A DNA stretch of 64,000 bases from Nemertoderma westbladi (GCA_032718475.1 JAUCBJ010003149.1:1-64000), one strand, 5' to 3'. Counted from the stretch's first letter, positions 45,081-56,023 are shown. Made by a program: numbers and translations. The notes: generated by a model not told the origin, from the letters alone.

Positions 45081-45920
45081 ATTTTATGTTAGGCTACCGA
45101 GTAATTCTTGTCCAACTAATTTTCCACGTAATACTAATAGTAATTATCAGATCAATTTACACGGAGCCTTACCTATAAATCCAAATGAAAACTGGGTGGT
45201 TGGTATAAAAAGTATTTTTATTTAGCCACTTTACCTTCTATGTATAACAATGTAGGTAATGTTATTTTATTAAAAAAGGGAAGAAAAAACTTTGAGGATA
45301 CACTACCATCCGGTTAATTCTACAGTATTAATGACATTATAGATTATTTTAATACAGGTGCATTGAAAGATAAATTACAAATAGTTGAAAATACTCAGCA
45401 AAATAGATTGCAATTTATTTTAGGGAAAACTGTACTTGAATTACTTATACAACAACAATGAGCCTATTATTTTGGAATTACAAAAATTATCTTAGAGTGC
45501 ATTTAAATCCAAATTTTAAAATTATTTTGAAGACGAAAATAATATAAAGGGTTATTTAATAAAAATTAACGGAAATGAAGAAAAAAGTTACCAAATGGTA
45601 TTTTTATGTCCCCAACCACCCAATTCTATTCCAGAACCTAAGTCGAACATGTATGTGACTACTAATATAATTGAAAATGAATATATTAATGATTTTGGTT
45701 TAGCTTTACTTTGTCGCGGGGCGATACCTGATGATATGAAATATGGTACGGTAATAAATAAAGAATTTGCTAAGGATACTATTCATTATATCCCAGTAAA
45801 AAATCATATAAGATACCGGTAACTTATATTCATATTGAAATAACAGACAAAGAAGGAAAAGATTTAAATTTTGAATACGGGACAACTTCTATTACTTTAC
45901 ACTTTAGGAAAATAAATTAG
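45073..45920 (+). pseudogene. Polinton penton-like protein gene 2
   Basis: Starts MNEFYVRLPSNSCPTNFP, the LPSNS signature of Polinton penton-like minor capsid proteins, then ENWVVGIKSI (the GDWEVGL position). It reads through several frame changes (near 45220, 45315 and 45460) to YVTTNIIENEYINDF and, after one more, the terminal FEYGTTSITLHFRKIN with TAG at 45918-45920. Paralogous to gene 1 and overlapping it. Penton-like proteins would cap the fivefold vertices of the capsid. Broken by at least four lesions. Confidence 0.72.
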
Positions 45921-46831
45921 TATTTATTATTATTTAAATGGATTCCGATTAATTTCAAAGATACTGTTTTTAGAAGTACTAAAGTGCTAACAACAGCAGT
46001 CCTGCAATGGTAAAGTGCTAACTGTTTTAAAGTGCTAACCTAAAGTGCTAACACTCCCTGAAAAAAATTTGTTAAGACAAGTTGACTACAATTCCAGATT
46101 CCGATTGGCTCATTTCGAAGTGTTAGCAGTTTGACCCCTTTGCAAGCACAAATTAAAAACGTCAAATAGCAACAAATTTTAACAACTGCCCCCTAGCGAC
46201 CAGATTCAGAATTATTGAAAAAGGTAAAGTGCTAACTGTTAGCACTATAAAGTTTCTCCATAAGACATATTCTAAATGTTAGCTCTTTAAGGCTAATTTT
46301 GTTGTATAATTATTGCATGGCCGATGTTAGCGTTTTATAACTAAAATTGAAATAAATTGATTATTATCAAGCCGAGATCACAAGAGGTGATTATGAGTTT
46401 CTGAAATGAATAATACTGGCCAACAGAAAGCATAAAGTGCTAACATTAGGCCTATTCAATTCATATATTAAACGTCTATGTCTTTGCAACTAGTTCATGG
46501 ATTTCTTAAAAGCATTCAATAATATGGCACATAATCACAACCATTAATTAATTTATTCTCATAATTATATATTATTCTAAATCCTTAATCCTTGCAATAA
46601 GTTTCCTTTTCCAGAAAATAGAGAGGTCATTCTGTATGTCAATTTTCTTGCAATCTCAAATTTTATTATGTACATATACTGCTATAACGTAAATTGCTAC
46701 AAGCATTTTGAAAATGTGTCACCAATTTCTTACCCATTATTGCACACTATTGGTTACTTTAATCTGCATTTCAGGTGTTATAATCTGCTAAAAATAATTA
46801 CTGCAATCTTAATCTTATCTTATAAACCAAT
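45921..46831. repeat. Non-coding region with dispersed AAAGTGCTAAC motifs
   Basis: Motif AAAGTGCTAAC occurs six times between about 45978 and 46450, with inverse-like tgttagca/tgttagct forms in between. No gene is recognised. Probably repeat-derived or a non-coding part of the Polinton. Confidence 0.6.
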
Positions 46832-48103
46832 CTTAATTTCATTTTCATTCACATTCATCAATATAATTATTATAGCTTTGCCAGTTACTAGCCAATGAGA
46901 GGTCAGGGTTTCAAATTACAATGACGTGTCTGTTGTCATATCTCAATCAAGACAAAGGCCTACGTGCGTTAGTTATTATTGCTTATTTAACCTGCGTTTC
47001 AGACATGTCTGGTGTTATAAACTGCTAAAAATAATTTCTGCAATGCAAAGAAATTAAAGCTGTTAATTAAGTGAAAATAGCAAATGTTTGTTTACCTCTT
47101 AAATTAGAAAGCTTAATTTAGTAAATTTGATAAAAAAATGTCAAATATTGAAATATAATTAAGAAACATCTCCATTGATAACAAAATAGTGTTTAAATAG
47201 AACCGTCACCGAATATTCTAAAAACGCGAAAATCGGAGTGGAGAGGAAGCGAGCAGAGTGGAGTAGGGGGGGCGGGCCGTACCTGAAATCGCGAAGGGCC
47301 GGAGCACGTGGGCGCGAGGATTGATTCAAGGTAAGAACCCGGGCCTTAAATGTGCAGGAAATTACCACGAACAATACCTTGGGTACTAGTGAATGGAAAG
47401 TGAAGTACCGGCGCAGCGGTAAGTCTCGTTTGCCTGACGTGAAATTCGGGCTCGGTTCAACTGTCTTCTTAAATCTTCAGCTCAGCAACTCTCTTCATTT
47501 TTTTCGATATTCTAGAACACCAACCACACCACGTCCACGCCAAACAACCCAAGTATAAAATGCTTTGAAATTGTACCAATTGTTTATTAAAGTAATTGTA
47601 AGTGTTGTAAGTTGTTGTGCCTCTCTGGTGCGGCTTAAATAATAAATAAATATATAATTTGCTTCATAATTTTATCAATTCAATTTGATTATGTAGACAC
47701 AATGAATGAATGATAAGTTTTTTTACTGACAATAGTTATTGTTATTTCGTACTTGCACAATTTAATTGTAGGACTAGTCCCATTACAATAATAATATAAT
47801 AATATTTAGTATAATATTTAATAGGCCGTCCTCTAACTCATTGGCACACCCGCGATTTTACCTTCGGCTTTTCCATTAATTATTAACTAAAAACTTATGA
47901 GTTATTCTGTGCAAGTATGAATAACTCGTAATATGAATACCAAGTATGAATACCTACTATCAATGCACTTTAACGAATTTACAACAATATTTCCATTATT
48001 GACAATTAACAATATTAACAATTAATAATACCGATAACTTCATAAGCTTAATTTCATTTTCATTCACATTCATCAATTTAATTATTATAGCTTTGCCAGT
48101 TAC
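46832..48103. repeat. 57-bp direct repeats bracketing a 1158-bp segment
   Basis: 46832-46888 and 48047-48103 share cttaatttcattttcattca through tttgccagttac with one or two changes. The right copy abuts the 3' end of the Ig-like reading frame. Inside is a further internal repeat (gtgttataa.ctgctaaaaa at 46773 and 47019) and the GC-rich segment at 47200-47460. Confidence 0.8.
47160..47650. other. GC-rich, CpG-containing island of unknown role
   Basis: A sharp rise in GC against AT-rich surroundings (for example gcgggccgtacctgaaatcg, gagcacgtgggcgcgaggat), with caaggtaagaac resembling a splice donor at about 47328-47339, a pyrimidine tract before atattctag near 47518, and AATAAATAAA near 47640-47650. 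It could be a short transcription unit or retrocopy. No ORF is convincing. Confidence 0.35.
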
Positions 48104-48450
48104 CTTGGACGTTAGTATAAGTAACTCTGATTACTACAGGTTTTCCCGAAACTGAAACTATTACACTATTATTAGTATAACCGTCGGGTCGGTACACGTA
48201 GTTTAATTTTCCATTATCGTAGGTCAAATGAAATACCAAATAATCGTCAATCCCTCCACGGATCCATCTTATATCGTTGAATACCGTTTGTGAGTTGATA
48301 ACTTAATGTTAAGTTACCTCCCTCCTCCACACAGTTCTTACCAACGGGTTCTACAATAATGAGTTTGGTAGAATCGTAGGTGTCATCTATTCCGTGGCAT
48401 AAAGATATCAGATGGATCAAAAGTAAGGCTGATATGTAAATCATTAACAT
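48104..48450 (-). pseudogene. Secreted Ig-like protein within the Polinton region
   Basis: The minus-strand start MLMIYISALLLIHLISLCHG is a clear signal peptide. Then GKNCVEEGGNLTLSYQL and, after a one-base frame change near 48280, DIRWIRGG, LVFHLTYDNGKLNYVY and KPVVIRVTYTNVQ, which together resemble the B, C, E and F strands of an immunoglobulin-like domain. It is cut off at the 57-bp repeat. A secreted or cell-surface role is likely. Host-derived Ig-like genes are not standard Polinton genes, so it may be captured host sequence or unrelated. Confidence 0.5.
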
Positions 48451-48559
48451 GGTTGATTCTATTAAATATTAATTATTTATATAAAAATTCAACTTTAAAC
48501 TTCAAACAAATAAAATAATTAAGGTTTTGAAATAATAAAAATGTATAATCAAAAATAAA

Positions 48560-49063
48560 TTATAAATTATCATTAAGTGAGTTAGGTTTATCAGAAGTCG
48601 TGTGCTCCAAAACTACTCTTCTAGACTTCTGAAATGGACCAGGAATTGGATTATGCAGTTGGAGGGTCTTGGTTTTATAAGACGTGTTTGGTAGGCGAAG
48701 TTGCTCATCACATGATGATTTCTGAGGTGGTCCTATCAATTTATAACTCCGGAAATCTTGACGACGTCTATTAACATTTTGGAGATTCCTCCCTGATATC
48801 TCCTCACGAATTTGTTTAAGAGAGTACCCACTCGACTTCATTTCACAACATTTATCGAGAAAAACTTGGAAGTTTTTATCACGAAGGTTTCCATGTATGA
48901 TAATTTCAGCTTTGTAGAACTCTCCTTTCGAATACTGCACTTCGTAAGTTTCAATCATTCCGATTAACTCCGGGTGGAAGTTCCTTACCTCCCTTGCTAA
49001 TTCTACCCCCCATATCTGCTGGTCGTGTCTACAATATACTATTGCATGTGTAAAATTAGCCAT
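48560..49063 (-). CDS. Unrecognised 167-residue protein (Polinton accessory?)
   Basis: Intact frame with Met start and stop, in the same orientation as the Ig-like gene and opposite to the capsid genes. N-terminal MANFTHAIVYCRHDQQIWGV followed by an alternating hydrophobic pattern (YKAEIIIHGN, QVFLDKCCEM), then a basic, serine-rich, probably disordered C-terminal half (RRRQDFRSYKL). No signal peptide or known motif. Lack of damage among decayed neighbours is notable but may be chance at this length. Confidence 0.5.
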   Translation of the reverse strand: MANFTHAIVYCRHDQQIWGVELAREVRNFHPELIGMIETYEVQYSKGEFYKAEIIIHGNLRDKNFQVFLDKCCEMKSSGYSLKQIREEISGRNLQNVNRRRQDFRSYKLIGPPQKSSCDEQLRLPNTSYKTKTLQLHNPIPGPFQKSRRVVLEHTTSDKPNSLNDNL

Positions 49064-49855
49064 CTTATTGCTATCGCTGGATCACAGGAGCCAAAATTTA
49101 ATAATGAGAAACAGCCTATCTAAACCAACAGAAACATGTTAATCAATTACAAAGCTCAGTTACATAATAAACATTTTCATGGGTGCCATATTTTAATGGC
49201 ATAGCAATACACAATTGAACTCTGTGCTAAGTAATATCACGGTACAAGCTATCTGTCTTCATGAAATAACCCTCACCATAAGAATCGCTTAAACATGGCA
49301 CACTATAAGCATGATCTACAAATTTCAATGCATTACCAGTAACAGTAAACCACAATATGGAGGTGCAGACTCTAATGCAGACTCTAATGTAATGGTGGTA
49401 GAATGAGGGGATCAACGCAAGTTCCTGTTTTTCGAGGGGGCTCATATATAGACCCTTACGGTCAACAAATTGGTACATTTGGACCAAACTCAAAACAATG
49501 ACGATTTCAGCATTACCGGAGAGGTATGCCGACAAATCAACATGGGGAAGGAATACTTACAGATCCTTTATCTACATTAAAGAAGTTTGGAAAGCCATTA
49601 GCAAAAAAAGGTTTTACAAAAAGCTTTACCATTTACCACAAAATTTATGAGACAACAAGTAATAAAAAAAGGTAAGCGGTAACCGGTAGCAATAACCATT
49701 ATTTCTACAAGTCGTACTTATCCAATTTACTTTTTACTACATATGAATGTAAAAATGGGCTGCTGGGGGCGGGTGGCTTTCGACAGCCTTTATCCGAACA
49801 CGGAAATTAAATTAAACCCGGCGCACACCCCATTGCCGACGCTTTTAGTAAACAA
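49064..49855. other. Decayed Polinton sequence upstream of the capsid gene
   Basis: No intact gene. The plus strand at about 49540-49650 reads TDPLSTLKKFGKPLAKKGFT, resembling the basic amphipathic piece of Polinton virion proteins. The N-terminal half of the major capsid protein, expected here, is not recognisable. Confidence 0.4.
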
Positions 49856-52150
49856 ATGCAATTTGTAAGTGGATTGATGATTGATTTTGATACTGAAAGT
49901 AAGATAATACAACCTGGGTATGATTTAAGAATGCATTTTAGAAAAGTATCAAATTCGTTTATTTTTAAAATCACTCCAAACGCAAACGCTGTGACAAATC
50001 TTCGGCTAGAATTAGACGAAGTGAAGATGCTAATCCCTAGAATGCAGGTTAATCCAGTAATAGAAAGCAGTCATGTAAAAGGTTTAGAGAGCTATGATAT
50101 TGAATATCAATTTCAAAAAAAAGAGGTTACTACATTTACTATTCCCGCACAAACCACAAAATACACACAAACAAACATATGTGATGGTAAAAAGCCCAAA
50201 TTGGTTATTATCGGTTTTATTACAAATAATTCATATTCCGGTGAATTAACAAGCAATCCTCTAAAATTTGAACATTTTAATCTCAGACGAGCGGAACTGA
50301 TTGTAGATGGTCTTGCAGTAGGCGGGGTAATATACGAGCGTAATTTTACTGATGGAACATACATTTTTGAATATACCCAATTAATGAAGAACATTAAGAC
50401 ATATATTAATGGTTACGGGGGTAATAATATAAACCACAAAACCTATTTAGCGCATTCTCCTCTCATATCTTGGGATTTAACAGCCGACGGTTATGTTAGG
50501 GATCCTCAACCATCGATATATACTAATGGTCAATTAAAATTTAAATTTGCCGATCCATTGGTTGAGACTATAAATGTAATAGTTTTTAATATTTATGATC
50601 AATCATTAACCCTATTAGTACCGGGCTATAAAATGTTGTACAAATACCGGGGGAGGGTCATATTGACCCCACCCTCTAAAATCTACAAATATTTACGAAA
50701 ACGTCTGATATTTTGTTTGTACGTAGGTATCACTTGTCTGGATCCTACCGAAAAAAAAAAATTTCGAAAAAATGTACTGGGGTGGTTATATTGCAGCACC
50801 AAAATTACAAGTAGTGCACAATTTTCACAAAATTTGAAAGTTACATTTTTCGGCTAATTGTTTTTCAATACAGGTTTTCTGGGGCGCAAAATACATTGGA
50901 AAACATTTAAAAATTATATGATTACTATAAATGGCTGTTTAGTCCTCTCTGCGTAGGAAAAAAATGAAAAAAACAAGTAATCAGCACTTTTCAGTTAGAA
51001 CACAAAATTTTTAATTCACTTATACAATGCTATAAATTCACATTTCAGGTTTTCGAGGGCGCTGATTCTAATGGAATACATTTCTAATATGCCAGATCAT
51101 TGGTACTTGTATTTTTCGGCGTAATTTGGCAAATTTTGGTGCTAGCACCAAATTTCGTACCCATCACCAAAAAGTACAAGTTTGCGATGTCTAGTGCTGT
51201 TTTTATTGATTCCATCGGATTCAGGACCCTCATAAACCCGTATAACGCAAGAAACAAGGTGATACTATCTACTTATCAATTTGCATATTTTCCAAAATTT
51301 GGTGCTGGCACAACAATTTTCACCCACCGGCCAAAAATACAAGTTTGAGAACTCTTATGAAATTTTTACTGATTCCATTGAATTCAGAACCATCACAAAC
51401 CCGTATAACGCAAGAAACAAGGTGACACAATCAATTGATATATTTGATGGTTTTCAAAATTTGGTGCTAGCACCACATTTTGCACCCACATCCGAAAAAT
51501 ACAAGTTTGAGATGTCTAGTTCGACAATTATATTTTGCATTGAATTCAGAACAGCCATAAACCTCTAAAACGCAAGAAATAAATTGTCACAAGCAATTTT
51601 ATCTATTGAATGGATTTTCAAAATTTCGTGCTAGCACCAAAATTTGCACACAGCACCGAAAAATACAATTTTGATACGCTTGGTGCAACTCGTATATATT
51701 TCATCGAATCCAGAACCCCAAAAAACCCCAATTGCGTAAAAAACAAGTTTCAAACGATCAATTTACAAAATTGACTTATTTCAAAATTTGGTGCTGGCAC
51801 CAAAATTTGGCACCCACCGAAAAAAACAAGTTTGAAATTTCTAAATCAATTTATATGAATTCCTTCAAATTTCTAACACCAAAAAACCGGTGTAAATAAA
51901 AAATAGAGATGTTACAATTCATATTTAATGAAATGTAATTTTCAAAAAATGTCTCAAAAAAAGTGCCAAAAGTAGGGTTAAAAAATGGGGCTATAACTCG
52001 AAAAGTACCCAATATTTTTGAAAACGGTTTTCACTACTAGGAAGACAATAGATTTTTAGATATTTTTATTTTATTTTTAGATATTGACCCCCCCCCCCGG
52101 GTTTAATAGGGTTAAGTTTAAATAGCAGGAAAGAAATACATATCGATTAA
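49856..52150 (+). pseudogene. Polinton major capsid protein, C-terminal part, interrupted by TTAA repeat
   Basis: The open frame from 49856 carries landmarks of the Polinton double-jelly-roll capsid protein: PGYDLRMHF, TTFTIPAQTTKYTQTN (TFTIPAGT position), PKLVIIGFI, FEHFNLRRAELIVDG and ETINVIVFNIY. The reading frame is broken at TTAA 50606-50609 by the repeat inserted there. On the far side (52116-52150) the same frame resumes and stops at TAA 52148-52150, 2 bp before the protease start. About 150 N-terminal residues are missing. It would form the capsid shell. Confidence 0.85.
50610..52111 (+). mobile_element. TTAA-type repeat, copy 2 (full length, 1502 bp)
   Basis: Flanked by TTAA on both sides (50606-50609, 52112-52115). 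Terminal inverted repeats CCCTATTAGTACCGGG and (inverse of right end) CCCTATTAAACCCGGG match at 13 of 16. TTAA duplications plus CCC-starting ends are the signature of piggyBac-type transposons. Five internal monomers of 162-165 bp carry the TGGTGCTAGCACCA-type palindrome (51138, 51301, 51463, 51628, 51790). No transposase ORF, so non-autonomous. Confidence 0.9.
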
Positions 52151-52152
52151 GT

Positions 52153-52601
52153 ATGTTATCTACGGAGGACCTCGATATGTTTCCGGTGGGCGCGCACTAT
52201 TTGGGAGCATTTCATTCTAATAAATTACCTAAATTAGATAGTAATCCTAGAGACTACGGGTTAATAGTAAATACAGATAAAGCACATCTACCCGGTGTTC
52301 ATTGGGTGGCTATATATATACTAGATAATGAAGCTGAATTATTTAATTCGTTTGGCCCAAAATATCAAACAGATGTATCGAAAAATGGCTTGAGAAAAAT
52401 TCAACAAGATGGTGCGCTATGCGTAGCCAATTTCAAGACCCGAGAAGAAATTCCTGCGGTCTATACTGTATTTATTACTTGGTAAATCGAATTCATACAA
52501 AGTATCCAATGAGAGCGTTTATAAATAATGTGGAAATAAATGAAATAATATTATATAAATGGCTTGTTAATTATTATAAAATAAACCAACAAGCGTTCTA
52601 A
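52153..52601 (+). pseudogene. Polinton adenain-type (C48-like) cysteine protease
   Basis: Starts 2 bp after the capsid stop. LPGVHWVAIYIL supplies the catalytic His, ELFNSFG occupies the position usually FDSFG (Asn for the acidic residue), and NSCGLYCIYYL supplies the Cys. A frame change near 52430 separates the last two. It would process capsid precursors. Length, about 149 codons when frames are summed, is short for the family but complete at the C-terminus (VNYYKINQQAF, TAA). Confidence 0.82.
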
Positions 52602-52645
52602 TTAATTATTTAACTTTTGTTTATTTAAAAACATTATTCGATAAA

Positions 52646-52975
52646 ATGGATATTGTTATTTTTGTTGATTTTCAATATTACAAGATAGACAATAAGGAAT
52701 ATCCAATAGTATTTAAAGAATTTGCTATATTTGATTCTAAATACACTAAAACTAATGTAAAGACGTTTTTAATTAAAGGACCCCCAGATATTAACTTATC
52801 GGCATTAGATGAAGCCCATGTAAACAATTTACGCGATATGACATCTCATTTACCTTGGAATTACGGTGATATTTCGCAAAATGATTTCATTAAGTATATG
52901 AAGAGACATTTAAAAAGTAAAAATAATATATATGTATTCAGGTTGATGAAGGCGGCAATATTAATTACCGAACTT
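52646..52975 (+). pseudogene. Polinton ORF of unknown function, 3' truncated
   Basis: Met start (MDIVIFVDFQYYKIDNKEYP), with an N-terminal VDFQ and KEFAIFD pattern like the short proteins found next to the protease in Polintons and adintoviruses (exonuclease-like fold proposed there). A clean frame runs to about 52975, where an unrelated LINE RT fragment begins in the same frame by chance. Function not established. Confidence 0.5.
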
Positions 52976-53171
52976 GACAACACAACATGCTATATGGACT
53001 CTTATTAATAATATAGCGTCTACCTTGCAACAACCAGCGCGGTCGGATCGGCACATCTATGTTGCCTTTGTGGACTTCAAGAAGGCCTTCGACAAGGTTA
53101 ACAGAGCAGTCCTACTCTACAAGTTGTACAATGTTGGTATCCAGGGGAAACTGTATAATCTTGTTAATTAA
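52976..53171 (+). pseudogene. LINE RT fragment (different family)
   Basis: TTQHAIWTLINNIASTL then HIYVAFVDFKKAFDKVNRAV, the RT motif with catalytic first Asp. The family differs from the RTE-like copies, whose equivalent is VIFVDFFKAFDSVSRSR. It is sandwiched between the Polinton ORF and the 5' end of LINE copy C. Confidence 0.7.
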
Positions 53172-53173
53172 GC

Positions 53174-55640
53174 AGGTCAGGTCAGGTATTCTAGGTCATT
53201 GATCAAGAAAACTTGCCACCTCCACCTCCATGCAGCATAAAGGAGGTGCCACCTGTAGCTGCATAGACCCTCTTACTAGGGCAAATCTGGTCCTGTAACT
53301 AGGACCCCCTTCGTTCTGGGATAAGGACGCCCTTGGTCCTGGATTAAGGACCCATATACTTGGCTGCAGGGGTATATGGCCTGGCCAGGCAGATGGTGAT
53401 CTACCAATGGCTGGTCAGGAGTAGAGTGTTCTCATGTCCACTCTGAGTGCACTTCACTGCGACCTGCACCTGGCAGCAGGGGTACAGGGCATGACCCAAC
53501 AGATGAGCTGCACAGCCAATGGTGGGTCATGTGCGCGAGAGTAGATATGGGTGATGGGCCTCATATCTGACTCCACTGCGACACCCACCCTGTGGAATGG
53601 CAAAGCAGGGTGTGGTATTTGCCCCGAGAGCTGACTCGGCAAAAAAGCACCCCCCAACCCCCACTATGGATTACATTAGTAATGCGGAGGTCCAGCCACT
53701 AGAGGCCAGTGGAATGACTGGACACAATCGGCCTCACAGGCGTCAGTTAACTCCTGACCGGCTGCCTGTCTCACCCCCTACTCGAGAGAGAACGGCAAAC
53801 AATTCTTTGAGTCACTTTCCTGATGACCTTTCTGGCCCAAACCCTGGGTCACCAGGGAGGCCAGATTGTGAGGGGGAGAGGGATTCTGGAGTTGGAGGCT
53901 ACTCTCATGTTCCACCCCGACCAACAAAGCCATTGGTGAATCTGAGGCAAGTCACTAGACTAGCCTCAGTAAACACCCTAACACTCGGGTCCCCAATGCG
54001 ACAAGGTGAGCTGACTGCCTTGGCAGATAAGCTTTCTCTTAGTGCAGTGGGTGTTCAAGAGCACCGAATGCAGACTGGACAGACTGATGAGGTTCTGATT
54101 AAGGACATGGGGGCGGTTGGTGACTCGCCCTCGCTTCAGCAGATGATAGTGGCAATGGTGGAATTGGTCTATTGATGAATCCAACTGCACATGCAGCATT
54201 GGACAAAATAGAACAAATCTCTAACAGCATCATCCGTTGCCACTTCTCATGTTCTGGAAGACTGGCTAAGAAATTTCCTAAGGTGGTTCTGATTGTGTGC
54301 TACTCTCCAACTAGTGTTGCCCCTGTAGATGAGGTGGAAAATTTCTACCAGAATCTACAAGCAGCTACTGATGGAGTGGATCAGCATGCATTCTTAACAT
54401 TCTTGGGAGACTTTAATGCAAGTCTGCATCAATCACCTACATCGCCTTGGGTCTATAGCAATAGTGTTAACCGAAATTCCGTCCATCTTCAGGATTTTAT
54501 CTCTGGAATTGGATTGTTTTCGGCTGGAACCCAGTTCAAGAAGCGAACTGGAAAGCTATGGACTCATATTGGACCCAGTGGTCACAAGTCCCAGATAGAC
54601 CATATCCTGTTTCGTAGGAAATACAGGAGCTCTATACAAGACTGTAATGCATTTACACTGCGACCCTTCTCCAGTGATCACCGCCTTATTGTGGCCAAGG
54701 TAAGACTTAGTCTGCGTGCTAGCAGAACAACGAAATCTGCCTTGCCGCGGCATGACTGGTCCTCTCTGTTGCAACAGCCAAGTGTGAGATCCAGCTTCAC
54801 ACTACAGCTGAGCAACAGGTATGAGGCTCTTGCCTCTTAGGCGGCAGATCACTGTGAGGGCCCCCTGGACTGACAACAAAATTCAGAAGGATTTCTTAAT
54901 GAAACCGGGGTGCAAAAAGGTATCCATCATTAGAGAACCATCCCGTCAAATAGACTCCTTAATGGATCATTTCTGTGGATTTCTTCCTCCATGCCCTAAA
55001 GACCAAAATTTTGACAGTTAACTTTGAAAGTCCTCCGTAAGTCTCTAACCGGATGAGCATAAGATCAAAGGATGGTATGCTTGATTGATCATGTGGACGA
55101 CTTCTGTTACCTGGGATCATGGATCCGAAAGTCAGGTGAGGACCCTCGAATACGTAAGGGAAAGGCATGGGCAGCCTTGAATAGGCTTTCCAGGATTTGG
55201 AAGTCACCGAGAATTAATCGGAAACTTAAGGTACGATTATTTAGAGCAGCAGTAGTTCCAGTACTCCTCTATGGGAGTCCATGCTGGGCTCTAACAGCTG
55301 AGGACACCAAATCTCTGGATGGCACATTCACAAGAATGCTACGTTGGGTTCATTGTGTCAAATACAATGCACACATCTCCAATCAGACACTATATAACAT
55401 TGGAGGTGTCTCATTAGTTCTCCCAAGCTTGATACTAGAACAAAACCGCCTCTACTTTGTAGGACATCCAGCCAGTGCATAATCTTGTGCTTTGGTGACC
55501 TCATGGAGTGAATAAGCATTGTGGACCCATGACTTTCTTGAGACGCATCTTAAAGGACACTAGGCCTTGAAGATGCGGATAATTTAGCAAATGTGATGGG
55601 TGACAAGCTGACACAGCATTTTGCGCCGGCCAGCCAACAA
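53174..55640 (+). mobile_element. RTE-like non-LTR retrotransposon, copy C (rearranged)
   Basis: Complete 5' end (caggtcaggtcagg...) matching copy B. The N-terminal region (MDYISN, GSPGRPDCEG) runs in frame into the endonuclease (MRQGELTALADK), then a frame change near 54110 and a second endonuclease frame (54172-54840: FLGDFNA, SQIDHILF, SSDHRLIVA). After 54888 the whole RT core is missing and replaced by 110 bp of sulfotransferase sequence. The RT thumb resumes at about 55004 (DDFCYLGSWI, LLYGSPCWALT) and a rearranged 3' end follows. Confidence 0.88.
54889..54998 (+). other. 110-bp copy of the downstream sulfotransferase gene inside LINE copy C
   Basis: Matches 56561-56670 with two differences by eye (agactcc/agattcc; tggattt/tgggttt). 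It lies exactly at the deletion joint in the LINE, in the same orientation and about 1.67 kb upstream of its source. Confidence 0.95.
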
Positions 55641-55654
55641 ATCAGTAGGCGATG

Positions 55655-55745
55655 AGCCTAAAGCATCAATGTGATCCCTGATGATATTTAATTTAATATG
55701 ATATTATATTGTATAGCTTTGTGGCAATCAAGATGAATAAGATTG
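55655..55745 (-). pseudogene. Decayed RTE-like RT fragment
   Basis: tgtgatccctgatgatattt...tattgtatagctttgtggcaatcaagat resembles the minus-strand RT segment encoding AAKLYNRILLNRIRDPI in copies A and B. Too degenerate to read as protein. Confidence 0.55.
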
Positions 55746-55924
55746 CACAAAAAGTTATGTTGAGTATTAGATTCCCCTTATTATCTTGTCTAAATCAACT
55801 TTAGTTTCACCATACAAAATAAATATCTTTACCAAAATATATTGTTGTATTAATAATCTACCTACATATTCAGCACTAATGTTCTGTTGACGAATTCCTT
55901 CTCTACTCGCACAATAATGGTGAA

Positions 55925-56023
55925 AAGACTTTGTATAATTATAAAGTACCAGATTATAAGACTTTGTATAATTATAAAGTACCAGATTATAAGACTTTGT
56001 ATAATTATAAAGTACCAGATTGT
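55925..56023. repeat. 33-bp tandem repeat, three copies
   Basis: aagactttgtataattataa... starts at 55925, 55958 and 55991. Lies 120-220 bp upstream of the sulfotransferase start, in its promoter or 5' UTR region. Each copy carries a tataatta box. Confidence 0.93.

Noticed and set aside
49227-49535. 102-codon minus-strand frame
   Set aside because: No motif, and it includes a direct duplication (cagactctaatg) typical of non-coding slippage.
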